Below, piece by piece: positions 24,987 to 38,814 of a stretch of DNA of 64,000 bases (positions are counted from its first letter, which is position 1; the number at the start of each line of letters is the position of its first letter). The stretch is taken from NCBI GenBank assembly GCA_960531495.1, contig OY482855.1, forward strand, positions 2,294,001-2,358,000, in the 5' to 3' direction. The translations under genes were made by a program, and so were the position numbers. The notes beneath the pieces are model-generated. The model did not search any database. It worked only from the letters and a program-made list of their open reading frames with translations, and was not told where the DNA came from. This stretch comes from Zeus faber (taxonomy: Eukaryota > Chordata > Actinopteri > Zeiformes > Zeidae).

Positions 24987-27900
24987 AAAGAAAGATTGAA
25001 AGAAAGATTTTAAGCCTGAATTAAAGAATTAAAGAAAGATTGAAAGAAAGGTTGAAAGATAGAATGAAAGAAAGATTGAAAGATTGAAAGTTGTAAAGAA
25101 AGATTGAAAGAAAGATTTAAAGAACGATTGAAAGACTAAAAAAAAGAATGAAAGAAAGATTGAAAGGTTGAAAGAAAAAATGAAAGAATGAAAGAAAGAT
25201 TGAAAGATTGAAAGAAAGATTGGAAGAAAGAATGAAAGTATGAAAGAAAGATTGAAAGATTGAAGGAAAGATTGAAAGAACGATTGAAAGAAAGAATGAA
25301 AGAATGAAAGAAAGATTGAAAGATTGAAAGTAATAAAGATTGAAAGAAGGAATGAAGGAAAAATTGAATGTTTGAAAGACTGAAAGAATGAATGAAAGAA
25401 AGCTTGAAAGAAAGATTGAAAGAAAGATTTTAAGAAAGGTTGAAAGACTGAAAGATAGAATGAAAGTAAGAATGATTGAAAGATTGAAAGAAAGAATGAA
25501 AGATTGAAAGAAAGAATATAAGAACGATTGAAAGAAAGATTGAAAGTAAGATTGAAAGTTTGAAAGAAAGATTGAAAGAAAAATTGAAAGAAAGATTGAA
25601 AGACTGAAGGAAAGAATGAGTGAAAGATTGAAAGAAAGATTAAAAGAAAAAAAGATTGAAAGTATTAAAGATAGAATGAAAGAAAGATTGAAAGATTGAA
25701 AGATTGAAAGAAAGAATGAAATAAAGATTGAAAGTGCGAAAGAAAGAATGAAAGAATTAAAGAAAGATTGAAAGAAATATTGAAAGAAAGAATGAAAGAT
25801 TGAAAGAAAGAATGAAAAAAAGATTGTAAGAAAGAATGAAAGAAAGATTGAAAGATTGAAAGAAAGATTGAAAGAAAGATTGAATGTTTGAAAGAAAGAT
25901 TGAAAGAAAGATTTAAAGAAAGATTGAAAGACTGAAAGAAAGAATGAAAGAAAGATTGAAAGTTTGAAAGAAAGAATGAAAGAATTAAAGAAAGATTGAA
26001 AGAAATATTGAAAGAAAGAATGAAAGATTGAAAGAAAAAAATGAAAGAAAGATTGTAAGAAAGAATGAAAGAATGAAAGAAAGAATGAAAGTATGAAAGA
26101 AAGATTGAAAGATTGAAAGAAAGATTGAAAGAACGATTGAAAGAAAGATTTATAGAAAGATCGAAAGACTGAAAGAAAGAATGAAAGAAAGATTGAAAGT
26201 TTGAAAGAAAGAATGAAAGAATTAAAGAAAGATTGAAAGAAATATTGAAAGAAAGAATGAAAGATTGAAAGAAAAAAATGAAAGAAAGATTGTAAGAAAG
26301 AATGAAAGAATGAAAGAAAGAATGAAAGTATGAAAGAAAGAATGAAAGTATGAAAGAAAGATTGAAAGATTGAAGGAAAGATTGAAAGAACGATTGAAAG
26401 AAAGAATGAAAGAATGAAAGAAAGATTGAAAGATTGAAAGAAAGATTGAAAGTAATAAAGATTGAAAGAAGGAATGAAGGAAAAATTGAAAGTTTGAAAG
26501 ACTGAAAGAATGAATGAAAGAAAGATTGAAAGATTGAAAGAAAGAAAGATTGAAAGAAAGAATGAAAGAATGAAAGAAAGATTGAAAGATTGAAAGAAAT
26601 ACTGAAAGAAAGAAAGAAAGATTGAAAGTAAGAACGATTGAAAGAAAGCTTGAAAGAAAGATTGAAAGAAAGAATGAAAGAAAGATTGAAAGAATGAAAG
26701 ATTGAAAGAAAGATTGAAAGATTGAAAGAAAGAATAAAAGAACGATTGAAAGAAAGAATGAAAGAATGAAAGAAAGATTGAAAGATTGAAAGAATATTGA
26801 AAGAAAGAGAGAATGAAAGTAAGAAAGATTGAAAGAAAGATTGAAAGACTGAAAGAAAGAATGAATAAAAGAATTAAAGAAAGATTGAAAGATTGAAAGA
26901 TTGAAAGAAAGATTGAAAAAAGAATGATTGAAAGAAAGAAAGATTTAAAGAATGAAAGATTTGAAGAAAGATTGAGAGACTAAAAGTAAGAATGAAAAAA
27001 AAGAATGAAAGAAAGATTGAAAGATTGAAAGATTGAAAGAAAGAATGAAAGATTGAAAGAAAGAATGAAAGAACGATTGAAAGAAAGAATGAAAGAATGA
27101 AAAAAAAGAATGAAAGAAAGATTGAAAGATTGAAAGATTGAAAGAAAGAATGAAAGATTGAAAGAAAGAATGAAAGAACGATTGAAAGAAAGAATGAAAT
27201 TATGAAAGAAAGATTGAAAGATTGAAAGAAATATTGAAAGAAAGAGAGAATGAAAGTAATAAAGATGGAAAGAAAAATTGAAAGAAAGATTAAAAGAGAG
27301 ATTGAAAGATTGAAAGATTGAAAGAAAGAATGAAAGATTGAAAGAAAGAATGAAAGAATGAATGAAAGATTAAAAGATTGAAAGAAAGGTTGAAAGATAG
27401 AATGAAAGAAAGATTGAAATATTGAAATTTTGAAAGAACGATTGAAAGAAAGATTTAAAGAAAGATTGAAAGACTAAAAAAAAGAATGAAAGAAAGATTG
27501 AAAGGTTGAAAGAAAGAATGAAAGAATGAAAGAAAGATTGAAAGAAAGAAAGAAAGATTGAAAGAAAGAATGAAAGTATGAAAGAAAGATTGAAAGATTG
27601 AAGGAAAGATTGAAAGAACGATTGAAAGAAAGAATGAAAGAACGAAAGAAAGATTGAAAGAAAGATTGAAAGTAATAAAGATTGAAAGAAGGAATGAAGG
27701 AAAAATTGAAAGTTTGAAAGACTGAAAGAATGAATGAAAGAAAGATTGAAAGATTGAAAGAAAGAAAGATTGAGAGAAAGAATGAAAGAATGAAAGAAAG
27801 ATTGAAAGATTGAAAGAAATACTGAAAGAAAGAAAGAAAGATTGAAAGAAAGAACGATTGAAAGAAAGCTTGAAAGAAAGATTGAAAGAAGGAATGAAAG

Positions 27901-30850
27901 AAAGATTGAAAGATTGAAAGATTGAAATAAAGAATGAAAGATTGAAAGAAAGAATAAAAGAACGATTGAAAGAAAGAATGAAAGAATGAAAGAAAGATTG
28001 AAAGATTGAAAGAATATTGAAAGAAAGAGAGAATGAAAGTAAGAAAGATTGAAAGAAAGATTGAAAGTAAAAAAGATTGAAAGAAAGAATGAAAGAAAAA
28101 TTGAAAGATTGAAAGATTGAAAGAAAGATTTAAAGAAAGATTGAAAGAAAGATTGAAAGACTGGAAGAAAGTATGAATAAAAGAATTAAAGAAAGATTGA
28201 AAGATTGAAAGATTGAAAGATTGAAAGAAAGATTGAAAAAAGAATGATTGAAAGAAAGAAAGATTTAAAGAATGAAAGATTTAAAGAAAGATTGAAAGAC
28301 TAAAAGTAAGAATGAAAAAAAAGAATGAAAGCAAGATTGAAAGATTGAAAGATTGAAAGAAAGAATGAAAGATTGAAAGAAAGAATAAAAGAATGAAAGA
28401 AAGATTGAAAGACTGAAAGAAATATTGAAAGAAAGAGAGAATGAAAGTAAGAAAGATTGAAAGAAAAATTGAAAGATTGAAAGATTGAAAGAAAGAATGA
28501 AAGAAAGATTGAAAGATTGAAAGAAATACTGAAAGAAAGAAAGAAAGATTGAAAGTAAGAACGATTGAAAGAAAGCTTGAAAGAAAGATTGAAAGAAAGA
28601 ATGAAAGAAAGATTGAAAGATTGAAAGATTGAAAGAAAGAATGAAAGATTGAAGGAAAGAATAAAAGAACGATTGAAAGAAAGAATGAAAGAATGAAAGA
28701 AAGATTGAAAGAATATTGAAAGAAAGAGAGAATGAAAGTAAGAAAGATTGAAAGAAAGATTGAAAGTAAAAAAGATTGAAAGAAAGAATGAAAGAAAGAT
28801 TGAAAGAAAGATTTAAAGAAAGATTGAAAGACTAAAAAAAAGAATGAAAGAAAGATTGAAAGGTTGAAAGAAAGAATGAAAGAATGAAAGAAAGATTGAA
28901 AGAAAGAAAGAAAGATTGAAAGAAAGAATGAAAGTATGAAAGAAAGATTGAAAGATTGAAGGAAAGATTGAAAGAACGATTAAAAGAAAGAATGAAAGAA
29001 CGAAAGAAAGATTGAAAGAAAGATTGAAAGTAATAAAGATTGAAAGAAGGAATGAAGGAAAAATTGAAAGTTTGAAAGACTGAAAGAATGAATGAAAGAA
29101 AGATTGAAAGATTGAAAGAAAGAAAGATTGAGAGAAAGAATGAAAGAATGAAAGAAAGATTGAAAGATTGAAAGAAATACTGAAAGAAAGAAAGAAAGAT
29201 TGAAAGTAAGAACGATTGAAAGAAAGCTTGAAAGAAAGATTGAAAGAAGGAATGAAAGAAAGATTGAAAGATTGAAAGATTGAAATAAAGAATGAAAGAT
29301 TGAAAGAAAGAATAAAAGAACGATTGAAAGAAAGAATGAAAGAATGAAAGAAAGATTGAAAGATTGAAAGAATATTGAAAGAAAGAGAGAATGAAAGTAA
29401 GAAAGATTGAAAGTAAAAAAGATTGAAAGAAAGAATGAAAGAAAAATTGAAAGATTGAAAGATTGAAAGAAAGATTTAAAGAAAGATTGAAAGAAAGATT
29501 GAAAGACTGGAAGAAAGAATGAATAAAAGAATTAAAGAAAGATTGAAAGATTGAAAGATTGAAAGATTGAAAGAAAGATTGAAAAAAGAATGATTGAAAG
29601 AAAGAAAGATTTAAAGAATGAAAGATTTAAAGAAAGATTGAAAGACTAAAAGTAAGAATGAAAAAAAAGAATGAAAGCAAGATTGAAAGATTGAAAGATT
29701 GAAAGAAAGAATGAAAGATTGAAAGAAAGAATGAAAGAAAGATTGAAAGACTGAAAGAAATATTGAAAGAAAGAGAGAATGAAAGTAAGAAAGATTGAAA
29801 GAAAAATTGAAAGATTGAAAGATTGAAAGAAAGAATGAAAGAAAGATTGAAAGATTGAAAGAAATACTGAAAGAAAGAAAGAAAGATTGAAAGAAAGCTT
29901 GAAAGAAAGATTGAAAGAAAGAATGAAAGAAAGATTGAAAGATTGAAAGATTGAAAGAAAGAATGAAAGATTGAAAGAAAGAATAAAAGAACGATTGAAA
30001 GAAAGAATGAAAGAATGAAAGAAAGATTGAAAGATTGAAAGAATATTGAAAGAAAGAGAGAATGAAAGTAAGAAAGATTGAAAGAAAGATTGAAAGTAAA
30101 AAAGATTGAAAGAAAGAATGAAAGAAAAATTGAAAGATTGAAAGATTGAAAGAAAGATTTAAAGAAAGATTTAAAGAAAGATTGAAAGACTGAAAGAAAG
30201 AATGAATAAAAGAATTAAAGAAAGATTGAAAGATCGAAAGATTGAAAGATTGAAAGAAAGATTGAAAAAAGAATGATTGAAAGAAAGAAAGATTTAAAGA
30301 ATGAAAGTAAGAATGAAAAAAAAGAATGAAAGAAAGATTGAAAGATTGAAAGATTGAAAGAAATAATGAAAGAACGATTGAAAGAAAGAATTAAAGAAAG
30401 ATTGAATGATTGAAAGATTGAAAGAAAGATTGAAAGAAAGATTGAAGAAAGAAAGATTTAAAGAAAAAAAGATTTAAAGAAAGATTGAAAGACTAAAAGT
30501 AAGAATTAAAAAAAAGATTGAAAGAAAGATTGAAAAAAGAAAGAAAGATTGAAAGAAAGATTGAAAGAGAGATTGAAAGAAAGAATGAAAGTTTGAAAGA
30601 AAGATTGAAAGAAAGATTGAAAGAAAGATTGAAAGACTGAAAGAAAAAATGAAAGAAAAATTAAAAGAGAGATTGAAAGATTGAAAGATTGAAAGAAAGA
30701 ATGAAAGACTGAAAGAAAGAATGAAAGAATGAATGAAAGATTAAAAGATTGAAAGAAATATTGAAAAAAAGAAAGATTGAAAGTAAGAAAAATTGAAAGA
30801 ATGAATGAAAGAAACAAAAAAAGACTGATAAAAAGAAAGAATGTTTGAGG
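24970..30850 (+). repeat. Landmark b to c interval, 5,881 bases
   Basis: Links the a/b family to the c family. It begins like 5406 onward, with ttttaagcctg, then gtgcgaaag, gatttatag and aaatactg modules, and ends in a dimeric 1.36-kb array and a class c landmark. Private changes such as gaacgattgaaagacta near 25,131 and gatcgaaagactg near 26,159 are shared with 56078-61958, which has exactly the same length. No X core is present here. Confidence 0.85.
27440..30115 (+). repeat. 1.36-kb tandem dimer
   Basis: Copy 1 spans about 27440-28797 and copy 2 about 28798-30115. Anchors at offset 1,358 include gatttaaag (27452/28810), gattgaaagaaagaaag (27536/28894), gattgagag (27768/29126) and aaatactg (27817/29175). 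Copy 2 then loses 20 bases in two steps near 29.4 and 29.7 kb (aaatactg 28524/29862, offset 1,338), and a further 20 bases (gtaagaacg steps) near 29.89 kb. aaatactg also splits each copy into ~0.65-0.71-kb halves. The same array recurs at 58548-61223. Confidence 0.82.
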
Positions 30851-30867
30851 GATCAAAATATTTAAAG
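30811..30867 (+). repeat. Landmark 8, class c (short)
   Basis: First class c copy (ttttaagactg follows). Carries gagggatc in place of gagagatc, shared only with landmark 15. Next landmark 4,062 bases on. Confidence 0.9.
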
Positions 30868-33800
30868 AAAGAAAGATTTTAAGACTGAATTAAAGAATTA
30901 AAGAAAGATTGAAAGAAAGGTTGAAAGATAGAATGAAAGAAAGATTGAAAGATTGAAAGTTGTAAAGAAAGATTGAAAGAAAGATTTAAAGAAAGATTGA
31001 AAGACTAAAAAAAAGAATGAAAGAAAGATTGAAAGGTTGAAAGAAAAAATGAAAGAATGAAAGAAAGATTGAAAGATTGAAAGAAAGATTGGAAGAAAGA
31101 ATGAAAGTATGAAAGAAAGATTGAAAGATTGAAGGAAAGATTGAAAGAACGATTGAAAGAAAGAATGAAAGAATGAAAGAAAGATTGAAAGATTGAAAGA
31201 AAGATTGAAAGTAATAAAGATTGAAAGAAGGAATGAAGGAAAAATTGAATGTTTGAAAGACTGAAAGAATGAATGAAAGATTGAAAGAAAGATTTTAAGA
31301 AAGGTTGAAAGATTGAAAGAAAGAATGAAAGATTGAAAGAAAGAATATAAGAACGATTGAAAGAAAGATTGAAAGTAAGATTGAAAGTTTGAAAGAAAGA
31401 TTGAAAGAAAAATTGAAAGAAAGATTGAAAGACTGAAGGAAAGAATGAGTGAAAGATTGAAAGAAAGATTAAAAGAAAAAAAGATTGAAAGTATTAAAGA
31501 CTGAAAAAAATATTGAAAGAAAGATTTAAAGACTGAAAGATAGAATGAAAGAAAGATTGAAAGATTGAAAGATTGAAAGATAGAATGAAAGAAAGATTGA
31601 AAGATTGAAAGATTGAAAGAAAGAATGCAAGAAAGATTGAAAGACTGAAAGAAAGAATGAAAGAAAGATTGAAAGTGCGAAAGAAAGAATGAAAGAATTA
31701 AAGAAAGATTGAAAGAAATATTGAAAGAAAGAATGAAAGATTGAAAGAAAGAATGAAAGTAATAAAGATTGAAAGAAGGAATGAAGGAAAAGTTGAATGT
31801 TTGAAAGACTGAAAGAATGAATGAAAGAAAGCTTGAAAGAAAGATTGAAAGAACGAAAGAAAGAATGAAAGAATTAAAGAAAGATTGAAAGATTGAAAGA
31901 ATATTGAAAGAAAGAGAGAATGAAAGTAAGAAAGATTGAAAGAAAGATTGAAAGTAAAAAAGATTGAAAGAAAGAATGAAAGAAAAATTGAAAGATTGAA
32001 AGATTGAAAGAAAGATTTAAAGAAAGATTTAAAGAAAGATTGAAAGACAGAAAGAAAGAATGAATAAAAGAATTAAAGAAAGATTGAAAGATCGAAAGAT
32101 TGAAAGATTGAAAGAAAGATTGAAAAAAGAATGATTGAAAGAAAGAAAGATTTAAAGAATGAAAGATTTAAAGAAAGATTGAAAGACTAAAAGTAAGAAT
32201 GAAAAAAAAGAATGAAAGAAAGATTGAAAGATTGAAAGATTTAAAGAAAGAATGAAAGATTGAAAGAAAGAATGAAAGAACGATTGAAAGAAAGAATGAA
32301 AGAATGAAAGAAAGATTGAAAGATTGAAAGAAATATTGAAAGAAAGAGAGAATGAAAGTAAGAAAGATGGAAAGAAAAATTGAAAGATTGAAAGATTGAA
32401 AGAAAGAATTAAAGAAAGATTGAATGATTGAAAGATTGAAAGAAAGATTGAAAGAAAGATTGAAGAAAGAAAGATTTAAAGAAAAAAAGATTTAAAGAAA
32501 GATTGAAAGACTAAAAGAAGGAATGAAAAAAAAGATTGAAAGAAAGATTGAAAAAAGAAAGAAAAGTTGAAAGAAAGATTGAAAGAAAGATTGAAAGATT
32601 GAAGGAAAGATTGAAAGAACGATTGAAAGAAAGAATGAAAGAATGAAAGAAAGATTGAAAGATTGAAAGAAAGATTGAAAGTAATAAAGATTGAAAGAAG
32701 GAATGAAGGAAAAATTGAATGTTTGAAAGACTGAAAGAATGAATGAAAGAAAGCTTGAAAGAAAGATTGAAAGAAAGATTTTAAGAAAGCTTGAAAGACT
32801 GAAAGAAAGAATGAAAGAAAGAATGATTGAAAGATTGAAAGAAAGAATGAAAGATTGAAAGAAAGAATATAAGAACGATTGAAAGAAAGATTGAAAGTAA
32901 GATTGAAAGTTTGAAAGAAAGATTGAAAGAAAAATTGAAAGAAAGATTGAAAGACTGAAGGAAAGAATGAGTGAAAGATTGAAAGAAAGATTAAAAGAAA
33001 AAAAGATTGAAAGTATTAAAGACTGAAAAAAATATTGAAAGAAAGATGTAAAGACTGAAAGATAGAATGAAAGAAAGATTGAAAGATTGAAAGATTGAAA
33101 GAAAGAATGAAAGAAAGATTGAAAGACTGAAAAAAATATTGAAAGAAAGATTGAAAGATTGAAAGATAGAATGAAAGAAAGATTGAAAGATTGAAAGATT
33201 GAAAGAAAGAATGAAAGATTGAAAGAAAGAATGAAAGAACGATTGAAAGTGCGAAAGAAAGAATGAAAGAATTAAAGAAAGATTGAAAGAAATATTGAAA
33301 GAAAGAATGAAAGATTGAAAGAAAGAATGAAAGTAATAAAGATTGAAAGAAGGAATGAAGGAAAAATTGAATGTTTGAAAGACTGAAAGAATGAATGAAA
33401 GAAAGCTTGAAAGAAAGATTGAAAGAAAGATTTTAAGAAAGGTTGAAAGACTGAAAGAAAAAATGAAAGAAAGAATGATTGAAAGATTGAAAGAAAGAAT
33501 GAAAGATTGAAAGAAAGAATATAAGAACGATTGAAAGAAAGATTGAAAGTAAGATTGAAAGTTTGAAAGAAAGATTGAAAGAAAAATTGAAAGAAAGATT
33601 GAAAGACTGAAGGAAAGAATGAGTGAAAGATTGAAAGAAAGATTAAAAGAAAAAAAGATTGAAAGTATTAAAGACTGAAAAAAATATTGAAAGAAAGATT
33701 GAAAGATTGAAAGATAGAATGAAAGAAAGATTGAAAGATTGAAAGATTGAAAGAAAGAATGAAAGAAAGATTGAAAGACTGAAAAAAATATTGAAAGAAA

Positions 33801-34872
33801 GATTGAAAGATTGAAAGATAGAATGAAAGAAAGATTGAAAGATTGAAAGATTGAAAGAAAGAATGAAATAAAGATTGAAAGACTGAAAGAAAGAATGAAA
33901 GAAAGATTGAAAGTGCGAAAGAAAGAATGAAAGAATTAAAGAAAGATTTAAAGATTGAAAGAATATTGAAAGAAAGAGAGAATGAAAGTAAGAAAGATTG
34001 AAAGAAAGATTGAAAGTAAAAAAGATTGAAAGAAAGAATGAAAGAAAAATTGAAAGATTGAAAGATTGAAAGAAAGATTTAAAGAAAGATTTAAAGAAAG
34101 ATTGAAAGACTGAAAGAAAGAATGAATAAAAGAATTAAAGAAAGATTGAAAGATCGAAAGATTGAAAGATTGAAAGAAAGATTGAAAAAAGAATGATTGA
34201 AAGAAAGAAAGATTTAAAGAATGAAAGATTTAAAGAAAGATTGAAAGACTAAAAGTAAGAATGAAAAAAAAGAATGAAAGAAAGATTGAAAGATTGAAAG
34301 AAAGAATGAAAGAACGATTGAAAGAAAGAATGAAAGAATGAAAGAAAGATTGAAAGATTGAAAGAAATATTGAAAGAAAGAGAGAATGAAAGTAAGAAAG
34401 ATGGAAAGAAAAATTGAAAGATTGAAAGATTGAAAGAAAGAATTAAAGAAAGATTGAATGATTGAAAGATTGAAAGAAAGATTGAAAGAAAGATTGAAGA
34501 AAGAAAGATTTAAAGAAAAAAAGATTTAAAGAAAGATTGAAAGACTAAAAGTAAGAATGAAAAAAAAGATTGAAAGAAAGATTGAAAAAAGAAAGAAAGA
34601 TTGAAAGAAAGATTGAAAGAAAGATTGAAAGAAAGATTGAAAGAAAGAATGAAAGTTTGAAAGAAAGATTGAAAGAAAGATTGAAAGAAAGATTGAAAGA
34701 CAAAGAAAAAATGAAAGAAAGATTAAAAGAGAGATTGAAAGATTGAAAGATTGAAAGAAAGAATGAAAGATTGAAAGAAATAATGAAAGAATGAATGAAA
34801 GATTAAAAGATTGAAAGAAATATTGAAAAAAAGAAAGATTGAAAGTAAGAAAAATTGAAAGAATGAATGAAA

Positions 34873-34929
34873 GAAACAAAAAAAGACTGATAAAAAGAAA
34901 GAATGTTTGAGAGATCAAAATATTTAAAG
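34873..34929 (+). repeat. Landmark 9, class c' (long)
   Basis: Class c with an extra 12-base step before ttttaagactg. Followed within about 230 bases by the Z block. Next landmark 2,903 bases on. Confidence 0.9.
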
Positions 34930-35150
34930 AAAGAAAGATTGAAAGAAAGATTTTAAGACTGAATTAAAGAATTAAAGAAAGATTGAAAGAAAGGTTGAAA
35001 GATAGAATGAAAGAAAGATTGAAAGATTGAAAGTTGTAAAGAAAGATTGAAAGAAAGATTTAAAGAAAGATTGAAAGACTAAAAAAAAGAATGAAAGAAA
35101 GATTGAAAGGTTGAAAGAAAGAATGAAAGAATGAAAGAAAGATTGAAAGA

Positions 35151-37125
35151 TTGAAAGAAAGTTTGAAAGAGAGATTTAAACAAAGAAAGATTGAAAGTAA
35201 GAAAGATTGAAAGAATTAATGAAAGAAAGATTGAAAGATTGAAAGAAAGAATGAAAGAAAGATTGAAAGATTGAAATATTGAAAGAAAGATTGAATGTTT
35301 GAAAAAAGATTGAAAGTATTAAAGATCGAAAGAAATATTTAAAGAAAGATTGAAAGATTGAAAGAAAGAATGAAAGAACGATTGAAAGAAAGAATGAATG
35401 AATGAAAGAAAGAATGAAAGATTAAACAATTGAAAGAAAGATTGGAAGAAAGATTGAAAAAAGAAATATTGAAAGAAAGAATGAAAGAAAGATTGAAAGA
35501 AAGTTGGAAAGAAAGATTGAAAGAAAGAAAGATTAAAAGAAATAATGAAAGAAAGATTGAACGATTGGAACCAATATTGAAAGATAGAAAAATTGAAAGT
35601 AAGAAAGAATGAAAGCAAGATTGAAAGATTGAAAGAAAGAATGAAAGAAAGATTGAAAGATTGACAGAATGATTGAAAAAAAGGTTGAAAGACTGAAAGA
35701 AAGAATGAAAAAAAGATTGAAAGATTGAAAGATTGAAAGAAAGATTGAATGTTTGAAAGAAAGTTTGAAAGAAAGATTTAAAGAAAGAAAGATTGAAAGA
35801 AATATTGAAAGAAAGATTGAAAGATTGAAAGAAAGATTGAAAGATTGAAAGATTGAAATAATGATTGAAAGTTTGAAAGAAAGATTGAAAGAAAGATTTA
35901 AGGAAAGAAAGATTGAAAGTAAGAAAGATTGAAAGAAATATTGAAAGAAAGATTGAAAGATTGAAAGAAAGATTGAAAGAAAGAATGAAAGAAAGATTGA
36001 AAGAAATATTGAAAAAAAGAAAGATTGAAAGAAAGATTGAAAGACTGAAGGAAAGAATGAAAGAAAGATTGAAAGAAAGATTGAAAGAAAGATTGAAAGA
36101 AAGAAAGATTGAAAGAAAGATTGGAAGATTGAAAGATTGAAAGAAAGAATGAAAAATTGAAAGAAAGAATGAAAGAACGATTGAAAGAAAGAATGAAAGA
36201 ATGAAAGAAAGATTGAAAGATTGAAAGAAAGATTGAAAGAAAGATTTAAAGAAAGATTGAAAGACTGAAAGAAAGAATGAAAGAAATAATTAAAGAAAGA
36301 TTGAAAGAACGAATGTAAGAAAGATTGAAAGATTGAAAGATTGAAATAAAGATTGACAGTTTGAAAGAAAGATTGAAAGAAAGATTTAAAGAAAGAAAGA
36401 TTGAAAGAAATATTGAAAGAAAGATTGAAAGAATTAACAAAAGAAAGATTGAAAGAAAGAATGAAAGAAAGATTGAACGATTGTAAGAAATATTGAAAGA
36501 AAGATAGATTGAAAGTAAGATAGATTGAAAGAAAGAATGAAAGAAAGATTGAAAGATTTAAAGAATGAATGAAAGAAAGATTGAAAGATTGAAATATTGA
36601 AAGAAAGAAAGAATGAAAGATTGAAAGATTGAAAGAAAGATTGAAAGATTGAAAGATTGAAATAAAGATTGAAAGTTTGAAAGAAAGATTGAAAGAAAGA
36701 TTGAAAGAAAGAAAGAAATATTGAAAGAAAGATTGAAAGAAAGATTGAAAGAAAGAAAGATTGAATGATTGAATGATTGAAAGAAAGACTGAAAGAAAGA
36801 ATGACGGACAGAAAGATTGAAAGAAAGAATGAAAGAAAGATTGAAAAAAAGATTGAAAGATTAAACAATTGAAAGAAAGATTGCAAGAAAGATGGAAAGA
36901 ATGAAAGATTGAAATAATGATTGAAAGTTTGAAAGAAAGATTGAAAGAAAGATTTAAACAAAGAAAGATTGAAAGTAAGAAAGATTGAAAGAAATATTGA
37001 ACGAAAGATTGGAAGAAAGGATGAAAGAAAAATTGAAAGAAAGATTGAAAGAAAGATTGAAAGAATGATTTAAAAAGAAAGATTGAAAGTAAGAAAGATT
37101 GAAAGATTGAAAGAAAGATTGAAAG
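35151..37125 (+). repeat. Z block, copy 1 (~1.98 kb)
   Basis: A block found only here and at 41999-43973 (offset 6,848). It has words absent elsewhere: gattggaaccaatattg near 35,565 with a CC step, gacggacag near 36,803, gtaagatagattg and gatttaaacaaag. Stops are sparse on both strands: a minus frame of about 546 codons (35533-37173) and plus frames at 35430-35612 and 35913-36140 rich in K, E and R. Because three frames overlap in the same repeat with no start context, I read them as compositional. The shared word gattaaacaattg links it to the X core. Confidence 0.8.
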
Positions 37126-37775
37126 AAAGATTAAAAAAAAGAAAGATTGAAAGTAAGAAAGATTGAAAGACATATTGAAAGAAAGATTGAAAGATTGAAA
37201 GAAAGATTGAAAGAAAGAATGAAAGAACGATTGAAAGAAAGAATGAAAGAATGAAAGAAAGATTGAAAGATTGAAAGAAATATTGAAAGAAAGAGAGAAT
37301 GAAAGTAAGAAAGATGGAAAGAAAAATTGAAAGATTGAAAGATTGAAAGAAAGAATTAAAGAAAGATTGAATGATTGAAAGATTGAAAGAAAGATTGAAA
37401 GAAAGATTGAAGAAAGAAAGATTTAAAGAAAAAAAGATTTAAAGAAAGATTGAAAGACTAAAAGTAAGAATTAAAAAAAAGATTGAAAGAAAGATTGAAA
37501 AAAGAAAGAAAGATTGAAAGAAAGATTGAAAGAGAGATTGAAAGAAAGAATGAAAGTTTGAAAGAAAGATTAAAAGAAAGATTGAAAGAAAGATTGAAAG
37601 ACTGAAAGAAAAAATGAAAGAAAGATTAAAAGAGAGATTGAAAGATTGAAAGATTGAAAGAAAGAATGAAAGATTGAAAGAAAGAATGAAAGAATGAATG
37701 AAAGATTAAAAGATTGAAAGAAATATTGAAAAAAAGAAAGATTGAAAGTAAGAAAAATTGAAAGAATGAATGAAA

Positions 37776-37832
37776 GAAACAAAAAAAGACTGATAAAAAG
37801 AAAGAATGTTTGAGAGATCAAAATATTTAAAG
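37776..37832 (+). repeat. Landmark 10, class c (short)
   Basis: Class c without the 12-base step; start of c-c' unit 2. Next landmark 3,945 bases on. Confidence 0.9.
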
Positions 37833-38702
37833 AAAGAAAGATTTTAAGACTGAATTAAAGAATTAAAGAAAGATTGAAAGAAAGGTTGAAAGATAGAATG
37901 AAAGAAAGATTGAAAGATTGAAAGTTGTAAAGAAAGATTGAAAGAAAGATTTAAAGAAAGATTGAAAGACTAAAAAAAAAAATGAAAGAAAGATTGAAAG
38001 GTTGAAAGAAAAAATGAAAGAATGAAAGAAAGATTGAAAGATTGAAAGAAAGATTGGAAGAAAGAATGAAAGTATGAAAGAAAGATTGAAAGATTGAAGG
38101 AAAGATTGAAAGAACGATTGAAAGAAAGAATGAAAGAATGAAAGAAAGATTGAAAGATTGAAAGAAAGATTGAAAGTAATAAAGATTGAAAGAAGGAATG
38201 AAGGAAAAATTGAATGTTTGAAAGACTGAAAGAATGAATGAAAGATTGAAAGAAAGATTTTAAGAAAGGTTGAAAGATTGAAAGAAAGAATGAAAGATTG
38301 AAAGAAAGAATATAAGAACGATTGAAAGAAAGATTGAAAGTAAGATTGAAAGTTTGAAAGAAAGATTGAAAGAAAAATTGAAAGAAAGATTGAAAGACTG
38401 AAGGAAAGAATGAGTGAAAGATTGAAAGAAAGATTAAAAGAAAAAAAGATTGAAAGTATTAAAGACTGAAAAAAATATTGAAAGAAAGATTTAAAGACTG
38501 AAAGATAGAATGAAAGAAGATTGAAAGATTGAAAGATTGAAAGAAAGAATGAAAGAAAGATTGAAAGACTGAAAAAAATATTGAAAGAAAGATTGAAAGA
38601 TTGAAAGATAGAATGAAAGAAAGATTGAAAGATTGAAAGATTGAAAGAAAGAATGAAAGAAAGATTGAAAGACTGAAAGAAAGAATGAAAGAAAGATTGA
38701 AA

Positions 38703-38814
38703 GTGCGAAAGAAAGAATGAAAGAATTAAAGAAAGATTGAAAGATTGAAAGATTGAAAGAAAGAATGAAAGAAAGATTGAAAGACTGAAAGAAAGAATGA
38801 AAGAAAGATTGAAA
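38703..38814 (+). repeat. 112-base gtgcgaaag doublet
   Basis: gtgcga occurs at 38703 and again at 38815, with the same intervening steps. The same 112-base spacing is seen at 45545/45657 and 47243/47355. Unit 1 has one gtgcga at the matching place (31675), as does 62783. Sharing of the doublet ties the truncated third unit to unit 2 rather than to unit 1. Confidence 0.82.

Larger units (their letters stand above)
30851..37815 (+). repeat. c-c' higher-order unit 1, 6,965 bases
   Basis: Contains a class c landmark at its start and a c' landmark at 34913. Unit 2 starts at 37816. Unit 1 lacks a 64-base step near 31.58 kb and the 112-base gtgcgaaag doublet found in unit 2. It carries 280 bases (33571-33850) that unit 2 lacks and a 12-base step near 34.63 kb. 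It ends after the Z block with an X-type tail (gattaaaaaaaag, gacatattg) from about 37.13 kb, unlike unit 2. Confidence 0.84.

Noticed and set aside
35430..35612. Plus-strand K/E/R-rich frames (also 35913-36140, 42278-42460, 42761-42988) that look like charged helices or coiled coils
   Set aside because: They are the direct translation of GAAA/GATT steps where tga happens to be out of frame, and lie opposite longer minus frames. No promoter or Kozak-like context stands out.
35533..37173. Minus-strand ~546-codon open frame in the Z block (and ~551 codons at 42270-43925)
   Set aside because: Overlaps other long frames in both directions; ends and starts fall at random tta and cat words. Same low-complexity composition as the rest of the array.
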